A DNA stretch of 64,000 bases, taken from UMGS1052 sp045532035. GTDB lineage: Bacteria > Bacillota > Clostridia > Oscillospirales > CAG-382. The notes beneath the pieces were generated by a model that was not told where the DNA came from, ran no database searches, and was given only the letters and a program-made list of their open reading frames with translations. The stretch lies in contig JAZSFD010000050.1 of NCBI GenBank assembly GCA_045532035.1, positions 20,016 through 84,015 on the forward strand, given 5' to 3'. The translations under genes were made by a program, and so were the position numbers. Shown here in pieces: positions 8,616 through 16,814 of the stretch. The stretch's first letter is position 1; each line of letters starts with the position of its first letter.

Positions 8616-9563
8616 TCAGTCCTCAAAAATATCGCCGCAAAGTGCGCCTATCAGCTTTTCAAGGTCTGTGTTGTCGTAATATTCAAGCTCAAGCTTTCCG
8701 CCCTTTTCGCCCTTTTTGTTCATGACGATCTTTGCCTTTCTGCCAAGCTTTGAACTCATATTTTCCTCAAGCTTGCCGATATATGCCGCGGCAGACTTAT
8801 CGACAGAAGCTTCCTTTTTCTTTGTCTTGGGAGAGTTGAGCTGGGCATAGATAAGCTTTGCCAGCCGCTCGGTCTCTCTTACCGAAAGGCATTTTGACAC
8901 AACCGTCTGCGCCGCATCATCGATCTCTTTTGCGTTTCCGATTGAAAGCAGAGCTCTTGCGTGTCCTGCAGAAATCTCACCCTTTTCGAGAAGAGAAAGG
9001 GTTTTTTCGGGCAGTGCCAGAAGTCTCAGCGAGTTTGTGAGCGCGGGACGGGAAATGCCGACGATCTGCGCCGTTTCCTCCTGGGTAAGCTCAAATTCTT
9101 CAAGAAGTCTTTTGAGACCGCGCGCCTGCTCGACCGAGTTCAGATCCTCTCTCTGCAGATTTTCGACAAGCATGATCGCCGCCGCCTCGTGATCTGTCAT
9201 TTCCTTGATGATAACAGGAACCTCAGTAAGCCCCGCCATTTTCGCCGCGCGCCATCTGCGCTCGCCCGCAACGATGCGGTACTTGTTTCCGAGTATTTTG
9301 GAAACAGCATCACCGTCATCGGTCACACCCTCAGGCTTTCTTACCACGATAGGCTGAAGAATGCCGTGGGTCGATATGGAATCGGCAAGCGAGGACAGAG
9401 CCTCGGGCTCGAAGGTTTTTCTCGGCTGATTCTTGTCGGGCTCGATGTCCGAAAGTCTTAATGTTACGATATTTCCTGCCTTTTCCTGTGCGCCAGCCGC
9501 GTCGAACTGAGCTTCGCTGAAAAGTGCGTCAAGTCCCTTTCCGAGACCGCCTTTTTTTGCCAT
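8616..9563 (-). CDS. parB: ParB/Spo0J family chromosome-partitioning protein
   Basis: 315 residues. The N-terminal ParB/sulfiredoxin-like CTPase domain shows DKNQPRKTF, GERRWRAAK and the VENLQREDLN motif. The central helix-turn-helix (LTQEETAQIVGISRPALTNSLRLL) and C-terminal dimerisation region follow. This protein loads on parS sites and organises the origin; in sporulating Firmicutes it is Spo0J. No parA/soj gene lies upstream, where the next gene (spoVAC) is divergent, and I found no parS-like palindrome (TGTTTCACGTGAAACA) in the window. It may be the housekeeping ParB with a separated ParA, or a Noc-like paralogue. Confidence 0.92.
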   Translation of the reverse strand: MAKKGGLGKGLDALFSEAQFDAAGAQEKAGNIVTLRLSDIEPDKNQPRKTFEPEALSSLADSISTHGILQPIVVRKPEGVTDDGDAVSKILGNKYRIVAGERRWRAAKMAGLTEVPVIIKEMTDHEAAAIMLVENLQREDLNSVEQARGLKRLLEEFELTQEETAQIVGISRPALTNSLRLLALPEKTLSLLEKGEISAGHARALLSIGNAKEIDDAAQTVVSKCLSVRETERLAKLIYAQLNSPKTKKKEASVDKSAAAYIGKLEENMSSKLGRKAKIVMNKKGEKGGKLELEYYDNTDLEKLIGALCGDIFED

Positions 9564-9764
9564 ATTTCGTCTGCCTTTCCGTGTATGTCGACGGCGTTCC
9601 GCAAAGCCTGAGCGCCGTTGTGGATGAATATACTTACATATTTATAGAAGTATATCATGCATTTATGAACTTGCTGTTAAAATAAGCGCGTCGGACAAGC
9701 TCATCGGAATTTTTTATAAAAAGATATTTTTGGGTAATAATTATGTTAAATAACGAACGAAAGG

Positions 9765-10232
9765 ATGATATTTACGGACAAACGCAATTACAGCGAGAAG
9801 GAGAAAAAACAGTTTCGGAAATTTGCCGATTCCCACGCGCCGAAAAGAAATCTTTTTGCCGACTGCGCCATAGCTTTCCTTGCGGGAGGCGCCATATGCA
9901 CGCTGGGTCAAGGGCTCTTTGGGCTTTACTCGTCATATATTTCGGAGGATAACGCCAAAGCCCTTGTTTCGGTCAGCCTCATTTTTCTGGCCTGCCTTTT
10001 TACGGGATTGGGGGTTTATGACACCATTGCCAAAAAAGCAGGTGCAGGAACTCTTGTCCCCATAACAGGCTTTGCCAACGCCGTCTGCTCTCCCGCCATC
10101 GATTCAAAAGCCGAAGGTTTCATATTTGGCACAGGCTCCAAAATGTTTGTTATCGCAGGGCCTGTTATCGTTTACGGCACGGCGGCAAGCGTAGTCTACG
10201 GAGTAATATACTGGGCAAGCACCGCTCTTTGA
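9765..10232 (+). CDS. spoVAC: Stage V sporulation protein AC
   Basis: 155 residues. The family signature AGAGTLVPITGFANAV is at about 105-120, followed by SKAEGFIFGTGSKMFVIAGPVIVYG. Hydrophobic segments fit an inner spore-membrane channel subunit. SpoVAC is the mechanosensitive component of the SpoVA channel that moves Ca-dipicolinic acid during spore formation and germination. Usually spoVAC is followed by spoVAD and spoVAEB; here the next gene is hemolysin III, so spoVAC stands alone. The start is uncertain: a purine-rich AAAGG directly abuts the ATG, an unusually short spacing, but no better start is seen. Confidence 0.9.
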   Translation: MIFTDKRNYSEKEKKQFRKFADSHAPKRNLFADCAIAFLAGGAICTLGQGLFGLYSSYISEDNAKALVSVSLIFLACLFTGLGVYDTIAKKAGAGTLVPITGFANAVCSPAIDSKAEGFIFGTGSKMFVIAGPVIVYGTAASVVYGVIYWASTAL

Positions 10233-10278
10233 TGGAAGAATTTCTTGCTTTGACAAATAATATTCACAATAGATGTAA

Positions 10279-10307
10279 TTGACAAGCGGCAGAAAATGTG
10301 ATAGAAT
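10279..10307 (+). promoter_or_regulatory. Promoter for hemolysin III gene
   Basis: TTGACA (10279-10284), 17 bases, TAGAAT (10302-10307), about 40 bases before the ATG at 10347. Confidence 0.6.
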
Positions 10308-10346
10308 GATACCGACAAAAGATTACGGAAAGGAGAAAAACTCCAA

Positions 10347-11039
10347 ATGCTTCTGAAACGCACAAAGCTTTCCGACAGAGTCCTTCCCGATTATACCCGC
10401 GGCGAGGAGATCTTCAACATGGTATCGCACATTGTCGGCGGAGCGTTGGGTATTGCAATATTTGCGCTGTGTGTCGTCTTTTCTTTTATCGGTGGAGATC
10501 CGTACAGCATAGTTTCCTCTTTTATCTACGGCTTTTCGGTGGTACTTCTTTTCACCATGTCAAGCATTTACCACGGGCTCACCACCGACACTTCAAAAAA
10601 GGTCATGCAGATACTTGACCACTGCACTATTTTCATTCTCATTGCCGGCACATACACCCCCTTTTCGCTTGTTTCCATCCGCGAGCAGAACACGGCGGTG
10701 GGCTGGGTTCTCTTCGGTATCGTCTGGGGAGTTGCCATCATCGGCATTGTGCTCAACGCAATCGATCTCAAGAGCTTCAAAAAGTTCTCGCTCATTCTTT
10801 ATGTGGCGCTGGGCTGGTGCATCATCTTCACCCTCAAGCTTCTGATCAAAGGCATCGGCATCAGCGGCTTTATCTATCTCATCACCGGCGGTATCGCCTA
10901 CACTGTCGGCGCCGTCATCTATGGTGTTTCGGGCAAGGGAAAGCACAAAAAATATATGCACTCGATCTTCCACCTCTTTGTGGTGGTGGCGGCGGTGCTT
11001 CAGTTTTTCAGCATTTTCTTCTATGCCATCAACCGCTAA
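10347..11039 (+). CDS. Hemolysin III family (PAQR-like) membrane protein
   Basis: 230 residues with about seven hydrophobic segments. Family motifs include NMVSHIVGGALG near the N-terminus, SSIYHG and DHCTIFILIAGTYTPF, with the conserved His and Asp that form the metal site of the PAQR/YqfA/hemolysin III fold, and a C-terminal IFHLFVVVAA His motif. Length is normal (about 215-230). Despite the name, most members are not proven haemolysins; they are thought to act in membrane lipid homeostasis. AGGAG precedes the ATG, and a strong terminator follows, so the gene is probably a single transcription unit. Confidence 0.9.
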   Translation: MLLKRTKLSDRVLPDYTRGEEIFNMVSHIVGGALGIAIFALCVVFSFIGGDPYSIVSSFIYGFSVVLLFTMSSIYHGLTTDTSKKVMQILDHCTIFILIAGTYTPFSLVSIREQNTAVGWVLFGIVWGVAIIGIVLNAIDLKSFKKFSLILYVALGWCIIFTLKLLIKGIGISGFIYLITGGIAYTVGAVIYGVSGKGKHKKYMHSIFHLFVVVAAVLQFFSIFFYAINR

Positions 11040-11054
11040 GCTTCAAAAGACTTC

Positions 11055-11091
11055 TCCCGGAAAAGCATTCTTGCTTTTCCGGGATTTTTTT
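11055..11091 (+). terminator. Intrinsic terminator after hemolysin III gene
   Basis: A 13-bp perfect stem (TCCCGGAAAAGCA and its complement) with a 4-base loop is followed by seven Ts. Confidence 0.9.
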
Positions 11092-11095
11092 GCGC

Positions 11096-11124
11096 TTGAT
11101 TTTTTATCATAATTATGATATAAT
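11096..11124 (+). promoter_or_regulatory. Promoter with embedded palindromic operator for the DtxR-like regulator
   Basis: TTGATT (11096-11101), a 17-base spacer, and TATAAT (11119-11124). A perfect 16-bp palindrome, TATCATAATTATGATA, occupies 11105-11120, filling the spacer and entering the -10 box, as expected of an operator that blocks polymerase. It is probably the autoregulatory site of the gene that follows. Confidence 0.6.
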
Positions 11125-11158
11125 CAGTTAGTTATTATGTGCAAAAGGAGGCAATTCA

Positions 11159-11539
11159 ATGGCTCTTCAGGAATCGGGAGAAATGTATCTCGAAACGATA
11201 TATGTCCTTTCAAAAGAAATGTCCGGGGTGCGCTCTGTTGACATCGGAGCTCACATGGGATATTCAAAGCCCAGCGTCAGCCGCGCTGTGGGACTTTTGA
11301 AAAACGGCAGCTTCATCAATGTTGACAAGGATGGATATATCACTCTTACCGACAGCGGAAAAGAGATTGCCGAAAAGATCTATGACCGTCACACCACTCT
11401 CACAAGACTTCTCATGCTCATGGGTGTGGACAAAAAAATCGCAACCGAAGATGCCTGCAAGCTTGAGCACGACCTCAGCGACGAATCCTTCAAGGCCATA
11501 AAAGCACATCTTCTGAAATACGAGGAAGCAAAAAACTGA
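11159..11539 (+). CDS. DtxR/MntR family metal-dependent regulator
   Basis: 126 residues. It opens with the family pattern SGEMYLETIYVLSKE, followed by a winged helix (VRSVDIGAHMGYSKPSVSRAVGLLK, then ITLTDSGKEIAEKIYDRH) and the metal-binding/dimerisation helix (ACKLEHDLSDE). There is no SH3-like third domain, which places it with the short MntR-type members (manganese or iron sensing). AAAGGAGG precedes the ATG. No metal transporter gene is adjacent, so its regulon is elsewhere or includes the following kinase gene. The palindrome in its own promoter suggests autoregulation. Confidence 0.88.
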   Translation: MALQESGEMYLETIYVLSKEMSGVRSVDIGAHMGYSKPSVSRAVGLLKNGSFINVDKDGYITLTDSGKEIAEKIYDRHTTLTRLLMLMGVDKKIATEDACKLEHDLSDESFKAIKAHLLKYEEAKN

Positions 11540-11558
11540 TTTTTGAGAGGATAAAAGA

Positions 11559-12452
11559 ATGGAAAAAATCAACATTCTCTACAATCCCCACGCCGGTAAC
11601 GGAAACGGCGAAAGCTTTGCAAAAAATCTTCTTGAATTCTATGACGGAAAAAAGCTTGATTTTGTCGACATGACAAAGATTGCAAGCTACAAAGATTTCC
11701 TTTCCTCGCTTGATGCCGACGAAAAGCTCGTCGTGGCAGGCGGCGACGGAACTCTCCACCGTTTTGTCAATGACATCTATGACATCGAACGCAAAAACGA
11801 CATATATTATTACGCCGCAGGCAGCGGAAACGATTTTCTTGTTGACCTCGGTATGAGAAAGGGCGCAGAGCCATTTCTCATCAACAAATACATAGAAAAG
11901 CTGCCCCTTGCGACTGTCGGCGGCAAAAGCTTCCGATTTCTTAACAACATGAGCTTCGGAATCGACGGCTATTGCTGTGAGGAGGGCGACAGGGTGCGCC
12001 AGAAAACCACAAAGCCTGTCAACTACACTTCTATTGCCATCAAGGGTCTGCTTTTCAAATACCGCCCCACAAACGCAAGGATAACTCTTGACGGCGTGAC
12101 ATATGAATACGAAAAAGTCTGGCTTGCCCCCGCCATGAACGGAAGATTTTGCGGCGGCGGAATGATGCTGGCTCCCAATCAGGACAGGCTGGCACAGGAC
12201 AGAAAGCTTTCATTTCTTATCATGTACGGTGCAGGCAGTCTGAAAACCCTTACCATGTTCCCCTCTGTTTTCACGGGAACTCAGGAAAAATACAAAAAAT
12301 ATGTCAAGATCGTCACCGCCAAGAGCATTTCTGTCGAATTTGACCGTCCCGTGGCGGCGCAGATCGACGGTGAGACAATTCTTAATGTCACAAGATATGA
12401 CGCTGTCACCCACGATCTTGTGCCGAAAGCGCAGGCACAGGCGACAAGATGA
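11559..12452 (+). CDS. Diacylglycerol/lipid kinase family protein (DagK/YegS type)
   Basis: 297 residues. The N-terminal NILYNPHAGNGNG loop, VVAGGDGTLHRFVND (the nucleotide-binding GGDGT motif, about residue 66) and AAGSGNDFLVDLG are diagnostic of the DAGK catalytic domain; the C-terminal beta-sandwich (AQIDGE) is present. It phosphorylates a lipid, typically diacylglycerol, returning it to phosphatidic acid for phospholipid synthesis. It lies 19 bases after the DtxR-like gene and overlaps the AlkD-like gene by four bases (ATGA), so the three probably form one operon. Confidence 0.88.
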   Translation: MEKINILYNPHAGNGNGESFAKNLLEFYDGKKLDFVDMTKIASYKDFLSSLDADEKLVVAGGDGTLHRFVNDIYDIERKNDIYYYAAGSGNDFLVDLGMRKGAEPFLINKYIEKLPLATVGGKSFRFLNNMSFGIDGYCCEEGDRVRQKTTKPVNYTSIAIKGLLFKYRPTNARITLDGVTYEYEKVWLAPAMNGRFCGGGMMLAPNQDRLAQDRKLSFLIMYGAGSLKTLTMFPSVFTGTQEKYKKYVKIVTAKSISVEFDRPVAAQIDGETILNVTRYDAVTHDLVPKAQAQATR

Positions 12453-13159
12453 CAGCCGACAAAAATGCGGTGTGCGAAAAAATCCGACAACAGCTTTTTT
12501 CGATGCGGGATGAAAAATATCGCAGCTTTCACTCGCACCTCATTCCGACTGTGGAAAAAGAACTTGTTATCGGAGTGCGCACTCCCAAGCTGCGCGCTTT
12601 TGCAAAAAGTCTTTCGGGCACCGATGACAGAACCCTTTTTGTGGAGGCTCTTCCTCACAAGTATTATGACGAAAACAATCTCCATGCTTTTTTCATCGAA
12701 CAGGAAAAGGAAGTTTCAAAATGTATTTCTCTGATAGATGAGTTTCTCCCCTTTGTCGACAACTGGGCAACCTGCGATATGATGAATCCGAAAGCCTTGA
12801 AAAAAGACAAAGCCCTGCTTCTTGAAAAAATCAAAGAATGGCTTGCATCAGACAGAACTTATACGATAAGATACGGCATAAGAATGCTGATGGCACATTT
12901 TCTCGATAAAGATTTTTCCGAGGAACATCTTTCTCTTACAGCAGCGGTTGTCTCCGAGGAATACTATGTAAACATGGCAGTAGCGTGGTTTTTTGCCACA
13001 GCGCTCACAAAGCAGTATGCTTGCGCAGTAAGGTACATCGAAGAAAAGAAGCTTTCCCCTTTTTGCCACAACAAGGCAATATCAAAGGCGTGCGACAGCT
13101 TTTGTGTAAGCGTTGAACGAAAAGCTTATCTTAAAACCTTAAAAATTTCGGAAAAATAG
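12449..13159 (+). CDS. DNA alkylation repair protein (AlkD-like HEAT-repeat glycosylase)
   Basis: 236 residues. The pattern YRSFHSHLIP, VIGVRTPKLRAFAKSL, FVDNWATCDM and RYGIRMLMAHFL matches the AlkD family of HEAT-like-repeat DNA glycosylases that remove N3/N7-alkylpurines. The NWATCD region contains the Asp/Trp cluster that cradles the lesion in this family. The start overlaps the kinase stop (ATGA) and implies coupled translation. Length is close to the usual 220-240. Activity on DNA is inferred from family only; some clostridial relatives of this short type are uncharacterised. Confidence 0.85.
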   Translation: MTADKNAVCEKIRQQLFSMRDEKYRSFHSHLIPTVEKELVIGVRTPKLRAFAKSLSGTDDRTLFVEALPHKYYDENNLHAFFIEQEKEVSKCISLIDEFLPFVDNWATCDMMNPKALKKDKALLLEKIKEWLASDRTYTIRYGIRMLMAHFLDKDFSEEHLSLTAAVVSEEYYVNMAVAWFFATALTKQYACAVRYIEEKKLSPFCHNKAISKACDSFCVSVERKAYLKTLKISEK

Positions 13160-13175
13160 TTTTTTGTGCGAAAAA

Positions 13176-13204
13176 TTGCAAAAATAGGTGTTTTACGGTA
13201 TACA
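13176..13204 (+). promoter_or_regulatory. Probable promoter for zinc-ribbon protein gene
   Basis: TTGCAA (13176-13181), 17 bases, TATACA (13199-13204). A moderate sigma-A match. Confidence 0.4.
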
Positions 13205-13242
13205 GAAGCTTTCTGAATAAAACACAAAAAGGAGACATTATT

Positions 13243-13812
13243 ATGTTTAACCATCCCGGCAGAAGCCTTAAAACCTTTGCAACTTCTCTGTTTTGGATTA
13301 TTTCGATCACTTTCTCAGGTTTTTGGTTGTATAACTATGTAGACAAGCTTCGGTTATATTGGGACTATCTTGAAGATGCTCCGACCGAATTTGTTCTTGA
13401 AGTCATTTTTTCACCCATTCTTGTATATGCCTTCACAATTCTTCTCATGGTGCTTTGCGCTCTTTTGTTATGCAGCATCGGCGAAGCGGCAAACAAGTCT
13501 GCGGAAAATGCATACTATGCCCGCATGATACTTGAAAAAATGAATGATTCCGAAAAATCACCGAAATATATCCCTGATGTAATTGCAAATTCTGTTTCTG
13601 AGCAATCATCTGCGCAGGTTCCCGAGACCCCCGTCGAGCCCAAGCCTGAGCCCAAGCCTGAGCCCGAACCGGAACCCTCCGACGATTTCGAAAAGGCTCA
13701 GCCCGACACCCCTGAAAACACTCACGGGGCATCCGCAAAATTCTGCATCATCTGCGGAAAAAAGGTTCCCTCCGTCGCTGCTTTCTGCCCTGATTGCGGA
13801 AACAAATTCTGA
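13243..13812 (+). CDS. Membrane protein with Pro/Glu/Lys linker and C-terminal zinc ribbon
   Basis: 189 residues, not assigned to a named family. Two membrane segments lie at about residues 10-30 (FATSLFWIISITFSGFWLY) and 60-85 (ILVYAFTILLMVLCALLLC). A low-complexity PEPKPEP-type linker spans about 125-150, and a C-terminal zinc ribbon reads FCIICGKKVPSVAAFCPDCGNKF. The ribbon would be cytosolic. Proteins of this design are common in clostridia and generally uncharacterised. It is the first of four zinc-ribbon genes within 4 kb. AGGAG precedes the ATG and a bidirectional terminator follows. Confidence 0.75.
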   Translation: MFNHPGRSLKTFATSLFWIISITFSGFWLYNYVDKLRLYWDYLEDAPTEFVLEVIFSPILVYAFTILLMVLCALLLCSIGEAANKSAENAYYARMILEKMNDSEKSPKYIPDVIANSVSEQSSAQVPETPVEPKPEPKPEPEPEPSDDFEKAQPDTPENTHGASAKFCIICGKKVPSVAAFCPDCGNKF

Positions 13813-13869
13813 TTTATTCCAAACACTCGACATTCTTTGATGTGTCTGTAACTTTTTGGAATAAAAATT

Positions 13870-13912
13870 CCTCCTATGATATTTCCATTATATCATAGGA
13901 GGATGTTTTTTT
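13870..13912. terminator. Bidirectional terminator between convergent genes
   Basis: A 13-bp perfect stem (CCTCCTATGATAT and its complement) with a 7-base loop. T-rich tracts on both sides (a seven-T run on the plus strand, ATTTTTAT on the minus strand) can serve both convergent genes. Confidence 0.85.
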
Positions 13913-13927
13913 GATTTCAGCTCTTTA

Positions 13928-15199
13928 TCAGACTCCGTATACCAACCAGATATAAATATAGGCAGGCACAATAGCGCCGAGAGTAAAGGGGATTCCGATT
14001 TTGAAGAAGTCACCGTTTTTAACCTCAAAGCCTGCCTTGCGCAGGATTCCGATACCCGTAATATTGGCAGAGGCACCAATGGGAGTGCAGTTTCCGCCAA
14101 GCGTTGCGCCCGAGAGAAGTCCGAAATAAAGGGGGGTTGCATCGATATTGAGGGTTGCCGCAAGACTTGCGATAACAGGTATCATTGTGGCAACATATGG
14201 GATATTGTCGATAAATGCCGAAATAACGACCGAGCCCCAGACGATAATGGTATAGAGCAGGAAAACATTTCCGCCGCCCGCCTTTGCAAGAAGTGCGCCC
14301 GCAGCATCAATAACACCTGCTTCGGTGATTCCGCCTATCATAAGGAAGAGTCCCACAAGAATACCGATAGTGGTGAAATCGATCCCCTTAAGAGGTGCCG
14401 TTATTGACGAAAGCTTTTTTGTTTTGATAAAGGTGTATACAAGACCGACAACAAGCAAAGCACAGCAGATAAGGCCATTAGTCTCATCAGGCTTTTCGGG
14501 AATAAACGACACTCCGATAAGAAGCACCAACATCAAAAGCAAAAGGGCTGTCGGCACAAAATCGGTGACCTTTGTTCTTTCGGCAGCTTTCGGTATGGAG
14601 TTTGTTTCCTTTTTGAAAATGAACAGGAGAATGATTGCCGAAACAACAGCTCCCAGCTCGACCGCGAAGAATATACTCGGTTTTCCAAGATACAGGAAGA
14701 AATCAAGAAAGCTCAGATCAAGGGCAGAACCAAGCATGATGGCGGTGGTATCACCCACAAGGGTTGCCGCTCCCTGGAGATTTGACGAAACGGCGATAGA
14801 GATAATAAACGGAACAGGGTTTATTTCAAGCTTTTTGCAGATGGCAAGTGCCACGGGTGCTACCATAAGCACTGTCGCCACATTATCAACAAATGCGGAA
14901 ATCACTCCTGCAAAAAGCGAAAGCGACACCGCCGCCCATTTGATATTCGGAACCTTTTCCATGATAAGATCGGCAAGGAATGCGGGCATTTTGCTTTCGG
15001 TGAAAAGCGAAACAAGCCCCATGGTTCCCGCTATCATAAGTATCACATTGAAATCGAGCGAGCCAATAATCTTGTCAAGCGGAAGAATGCCCGAAGCAAC
15101 AAAGAGCACTCCCGACGCAAGTGCGATATAAGGTCTGAATTTTCCAAACACAAGCATTAAAACATAGGTTATCGCAAAAATCACAATGGCAGGTATCAT
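13928..15199 (-). CDS. SLC13/ArsB-NhaD superfamily permease
   Basis: 423 residues, about eleven hydrophobic segments. The ion-transporter superfamily features are two internal repeats, each with a helix-hairpin: SAFVDNVATVLMVAPVALAI in the first half and SAFIDNIPYVATMIPVIASL in the second, together with SNLQGAATLVGDTTAIMLG and GGNCTPIGASANITGIGI. These are typical of the YbiR/ArsB/NhaD anion or sodium-proton transporter group. The substrate cannot be fixed; absence of ars genes nearby argues against a dedicated arsenite role. It is transcribed alone and lies inside a cluster of zinc-ribbon genes on the opposite strand. Confidence 0.85.
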   Translation of the reverse strand: MIPAIVIFAITYVLMLVFGKFRPYIALASGVLFVASGILPLDKIIGSLDFNVILMIAGTMGLVSLFTESKMPAFLADLIMEKVPNIKWAAVSLSLFAGVISAFVDNVATVLMVAPVALAICKKLEINPVPFIISIAVSSNLQGAATLVGDTTAIMLGSALDLSFLDFFLYLGKPSIFFAVELGAVVSAIILLFIFKKETNSIPKAAERTKVTDFVPTALLLLMLVLLIGVSFIPEKPDETNGLICCALLVVGLVYTFIKTKKLSSITAPLKGIDFTTIGILVGLFLMIGGITEAGVIDAAGALLAKAGGGNVFLLYTIIVWGSVVISAFIDNIPYVATMIPVIASLAATLNIDATPLYFGLLSGATLGGNCTPIGASANITGIGILRKAGFEVKNGDFFKIGIPFTLGAIVPAYIYIWLVYGV

Positions 15200-15342
15200 T
15201 GGTTCCCCTTTTTTGAAAAATTATGATATATTTATTATACAATCACAATAAATATATGTCAAGCAAAATAAAATATCGGTTTTCTGCGAAAAAATTTCAT
15301 CAAATCCGTTATACTTTTCAAAAGAGATTTTTGTCTTCGATG

Positions 15343-15371
15343 TTGACAAAATATGTAAACCGATGTATAAT
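15343..15371 (+). promoter_or_regulatory. Consensus promoter for triple zinc-ribbon gene
   Basis: Perfect TTGACA (15343-15348), 17 bases, perfect TATAAT (15366-15371), about 60 bases before the ATG. It is one of the two strongest promoters in the window, implying high expression. Confidence 0.85.
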
Positions 15372-15431
15372 GTATATGCACAAATAAATACGCACAAAGT
15401 CGCGTATTTTTACCAAAAGGAGGATATGAAA

Positions 15432-16106
15432 ATGGGATTTTTTGACGGTCTCGAACAGAAGATGAAAAATGCTTCCGAAGCATCAAACCTCAACGGACAA
15501 ATCCGCGAAAACGAAAAGCTTATCGAAAAGCATTATTACGATCTCGGCAAGCTTTACTTTGAAAAACACGGAAGCTCTCCTTCCGCGGAAACCGAGGAAG
15601 TCTGCAAAGCGATCGCTTCATGTCTTGAAAAGATCGATAGCCTGAAAAAAGAACTTGTCATCGTCAAGGGTCTCAAGCTTTGTCCCTCCTGCGGTGCCGA
15701 ATGCCCTGTTGATGTTCCTTTTTGCAGTGCCTGCGGTACCAAGCTTCCCATGCCCGAGCCTGAAGTGCACAAAGAAGCGCAGTCAGTCGCCTTTTGCGGA
15801 AAATGCGGCAACAAGCTTACTTCAGATGCGGCTTTCTGCCCCTCCTGCGGAACACCTGTAACACAGACAGCACCGGCACCCGAAGCGGTTGAAGAGTCTG
15901 CGATCGAAGAGCCTGACATCAAGCTCCCCGAGGTAGAAGAGCCCGATATCAAGCTCCCCAAGGTAGAAGAACCTGTGGTTGAAGAACCTGTGGTTGAAGA
16001 GCCTGCTGAGGAGCCTGTTCCCGAGGGAATGAAAAAATGTGCCTCCTGCGGAGCATTTGTGGTGGAAAAGGCAATCTTCTGCGGCAACTGCGGCTTGAAA
16101 TTCTGA
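15432..16106 (+). CDS. Protein with N-terminal coiled coil and three zinc ribbons
   Basis: 224 residues. The start at 15432 is chosen because AAAGGAGG ends eight bases upstream; the in-frame ATG at 15426 is too close to that site. Residues about 1-75 are a charged helical/coiled-coil segment. Zinc ribbons follow at about 80-105 (CPSCG..FCSACG), 120-145 (FCGKCG..FCPSCG) and 200-224 (CASCG..FCGNCG). Between ribbons two and three is a repetitive acidic linker of EEPDIKLP and VVEEP units, matching a near-perfect tandem DNA repeat at about 15906-16010. No membrane span is present. It resembles YvlB/double-zinc-ribbon scaffold proteins; no function is known. Confidence 0.75.
   Translation: MGFFDGLEQKMKNASEASNLNGQIRENEKLIEKHYYDLGKLYFEKHGSSPSAETEEVCKAIASCLEKIDSLKKELVIVKGLKLCPSCGAECPVDVPFCSACGTKLPMPEPEVHKEAQSVAFCGKCGNKLTSDAAFCPSCGTPVTQTAPAPEAVEESAIEEPDIKLPEVEEPDIKLPKVEEPVVEEPVVEEPAEEPVPEGMKKCASCGAFVVEKAIFCGNCGLKF
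15903..16012 (+). repeat. In-frame tandem repeats in zinc-ribbon protein linker
   Basis: Two nearly identical 30-base units (encoding EEPDIKLPEV / EEPDIKLPKV) are followed by two identical 15-base units (encoding EEPVV). Such repeats can change copy number by slippage without breaking the frame. Confidence 0.7.
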
Positions 16107-16166
16107 TCTGTATCTACAGCTCAAACAAAAACATTTTTCGGACATATCCGCTGACAGCGAAATCTT

Positions 16167-16195
16167 TTGCAAGCAAAGCGGTTTGTTAATATATT
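16167..16195 (+). promoter_or_regulatory. Probable promoter for paired zinc-ribbon membrane proteins
   Basis: TTGCAA (16167-16172), 17 bases, TATATT (16190-16195), just ahead of AAGGAG and the ATG at 16214. The start codon is only about 12 bases after the likely transcription start. Confidence 0.35.
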
Positions 16196-16213
16196 TTATA
16201 AGGAGAATTTATT

Positions 16214-16786
16214 ATGTTCTGTAACAAATGTGGCAATCAGCTTGATGATAACGCTGTATTCTGCGCAAAGTGCGGCAACCGCGTTGACGGCGGTGCTCCC
16301 GCTCCCAAGTCTGCTCGCCCTGTAAAGGTATCCAAGCCCGTATCGGCGGCAACCCTCGGATATCTCCGTATATCCTCGTTTGCTCTCTTCGTTCTCGGTC
16401 TTATTCTCTGGTTCGGCGGAGCTCCTATTTCGTTTAGCTACATGGGCGTAGCGACTGCAATGCCCGGTCTTCTCACCCAGTGCGACGGCACCTTCTGCAC
16501 AGTTCTTGCAGTTATCTTTTACAGCCTCGGCATCGTTGCTTCTGTTCTTCCTTTCCTTGGCGGAATCATCGGCAATTATCTTCCCGAAAATGTAAAAGAC
16601 CTTCTTTGCAAAAAGACCTATGTTCAGCTGCTCTGCGCTTTCGTTGCATTTGTTTTCTACATCGTAGCGTTCAGCATCATCCTTTCCAAGGGCGGATGTG
16701 GCATCACATTCTACTGCATTTTCAGCCTTCTTCTTCAGATCGCACACATGGGAATGCTTTATTACATCAACACAAAAATCAACTGA
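16214..16786 (+). CDS. N-terminal zinc-ribbon, four-span membrane protein (paralogue 1)
   Basis: 190 residues. The N-terminus is a classic double-CxxC zinc ribbon (MFCNKCGNQL, then FCAKCGNRV), followed by a short Pro/Ala/Lys linker and four hydrophobic segments, the first at about 57-75. It shares plan and ribbon sequence with the next gene, 28 bases downstream, so the pair arose by duplication. Function unknown; zinc-ribbon/TM proteins of this sort are abundant in clostridia. The AAGGAG site precedes the ATG. Confidence 0.75.
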   Translation: MFCNKCGNQLDDNAVFCAKCGNRVDGGAPAPKSARPVKVSKPVSAATLGYLRISSFALFVLGLILWFGGAPISFSYMGVATAMPGLLTQCDGTFCTVLAVIFYSLGIVASVLPFLGGIIGNYLPENVKDLLCKKTYVQLLCAFVAFVFYIVAFSIILSKGGCGITFYCIFSLLLQIAHMGMLYYINTKIN

Positions 16787-16814
16787 TCCAACTACTTACT
16801 AAGGAGACTATATT

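Noticed and set aside
9564..9764. A parS site or parA gene beside parB
   Set aside because: No TGTTTCACGTGAAACA-like palindrome and no Walker-type ATPase frame was found in the gap.
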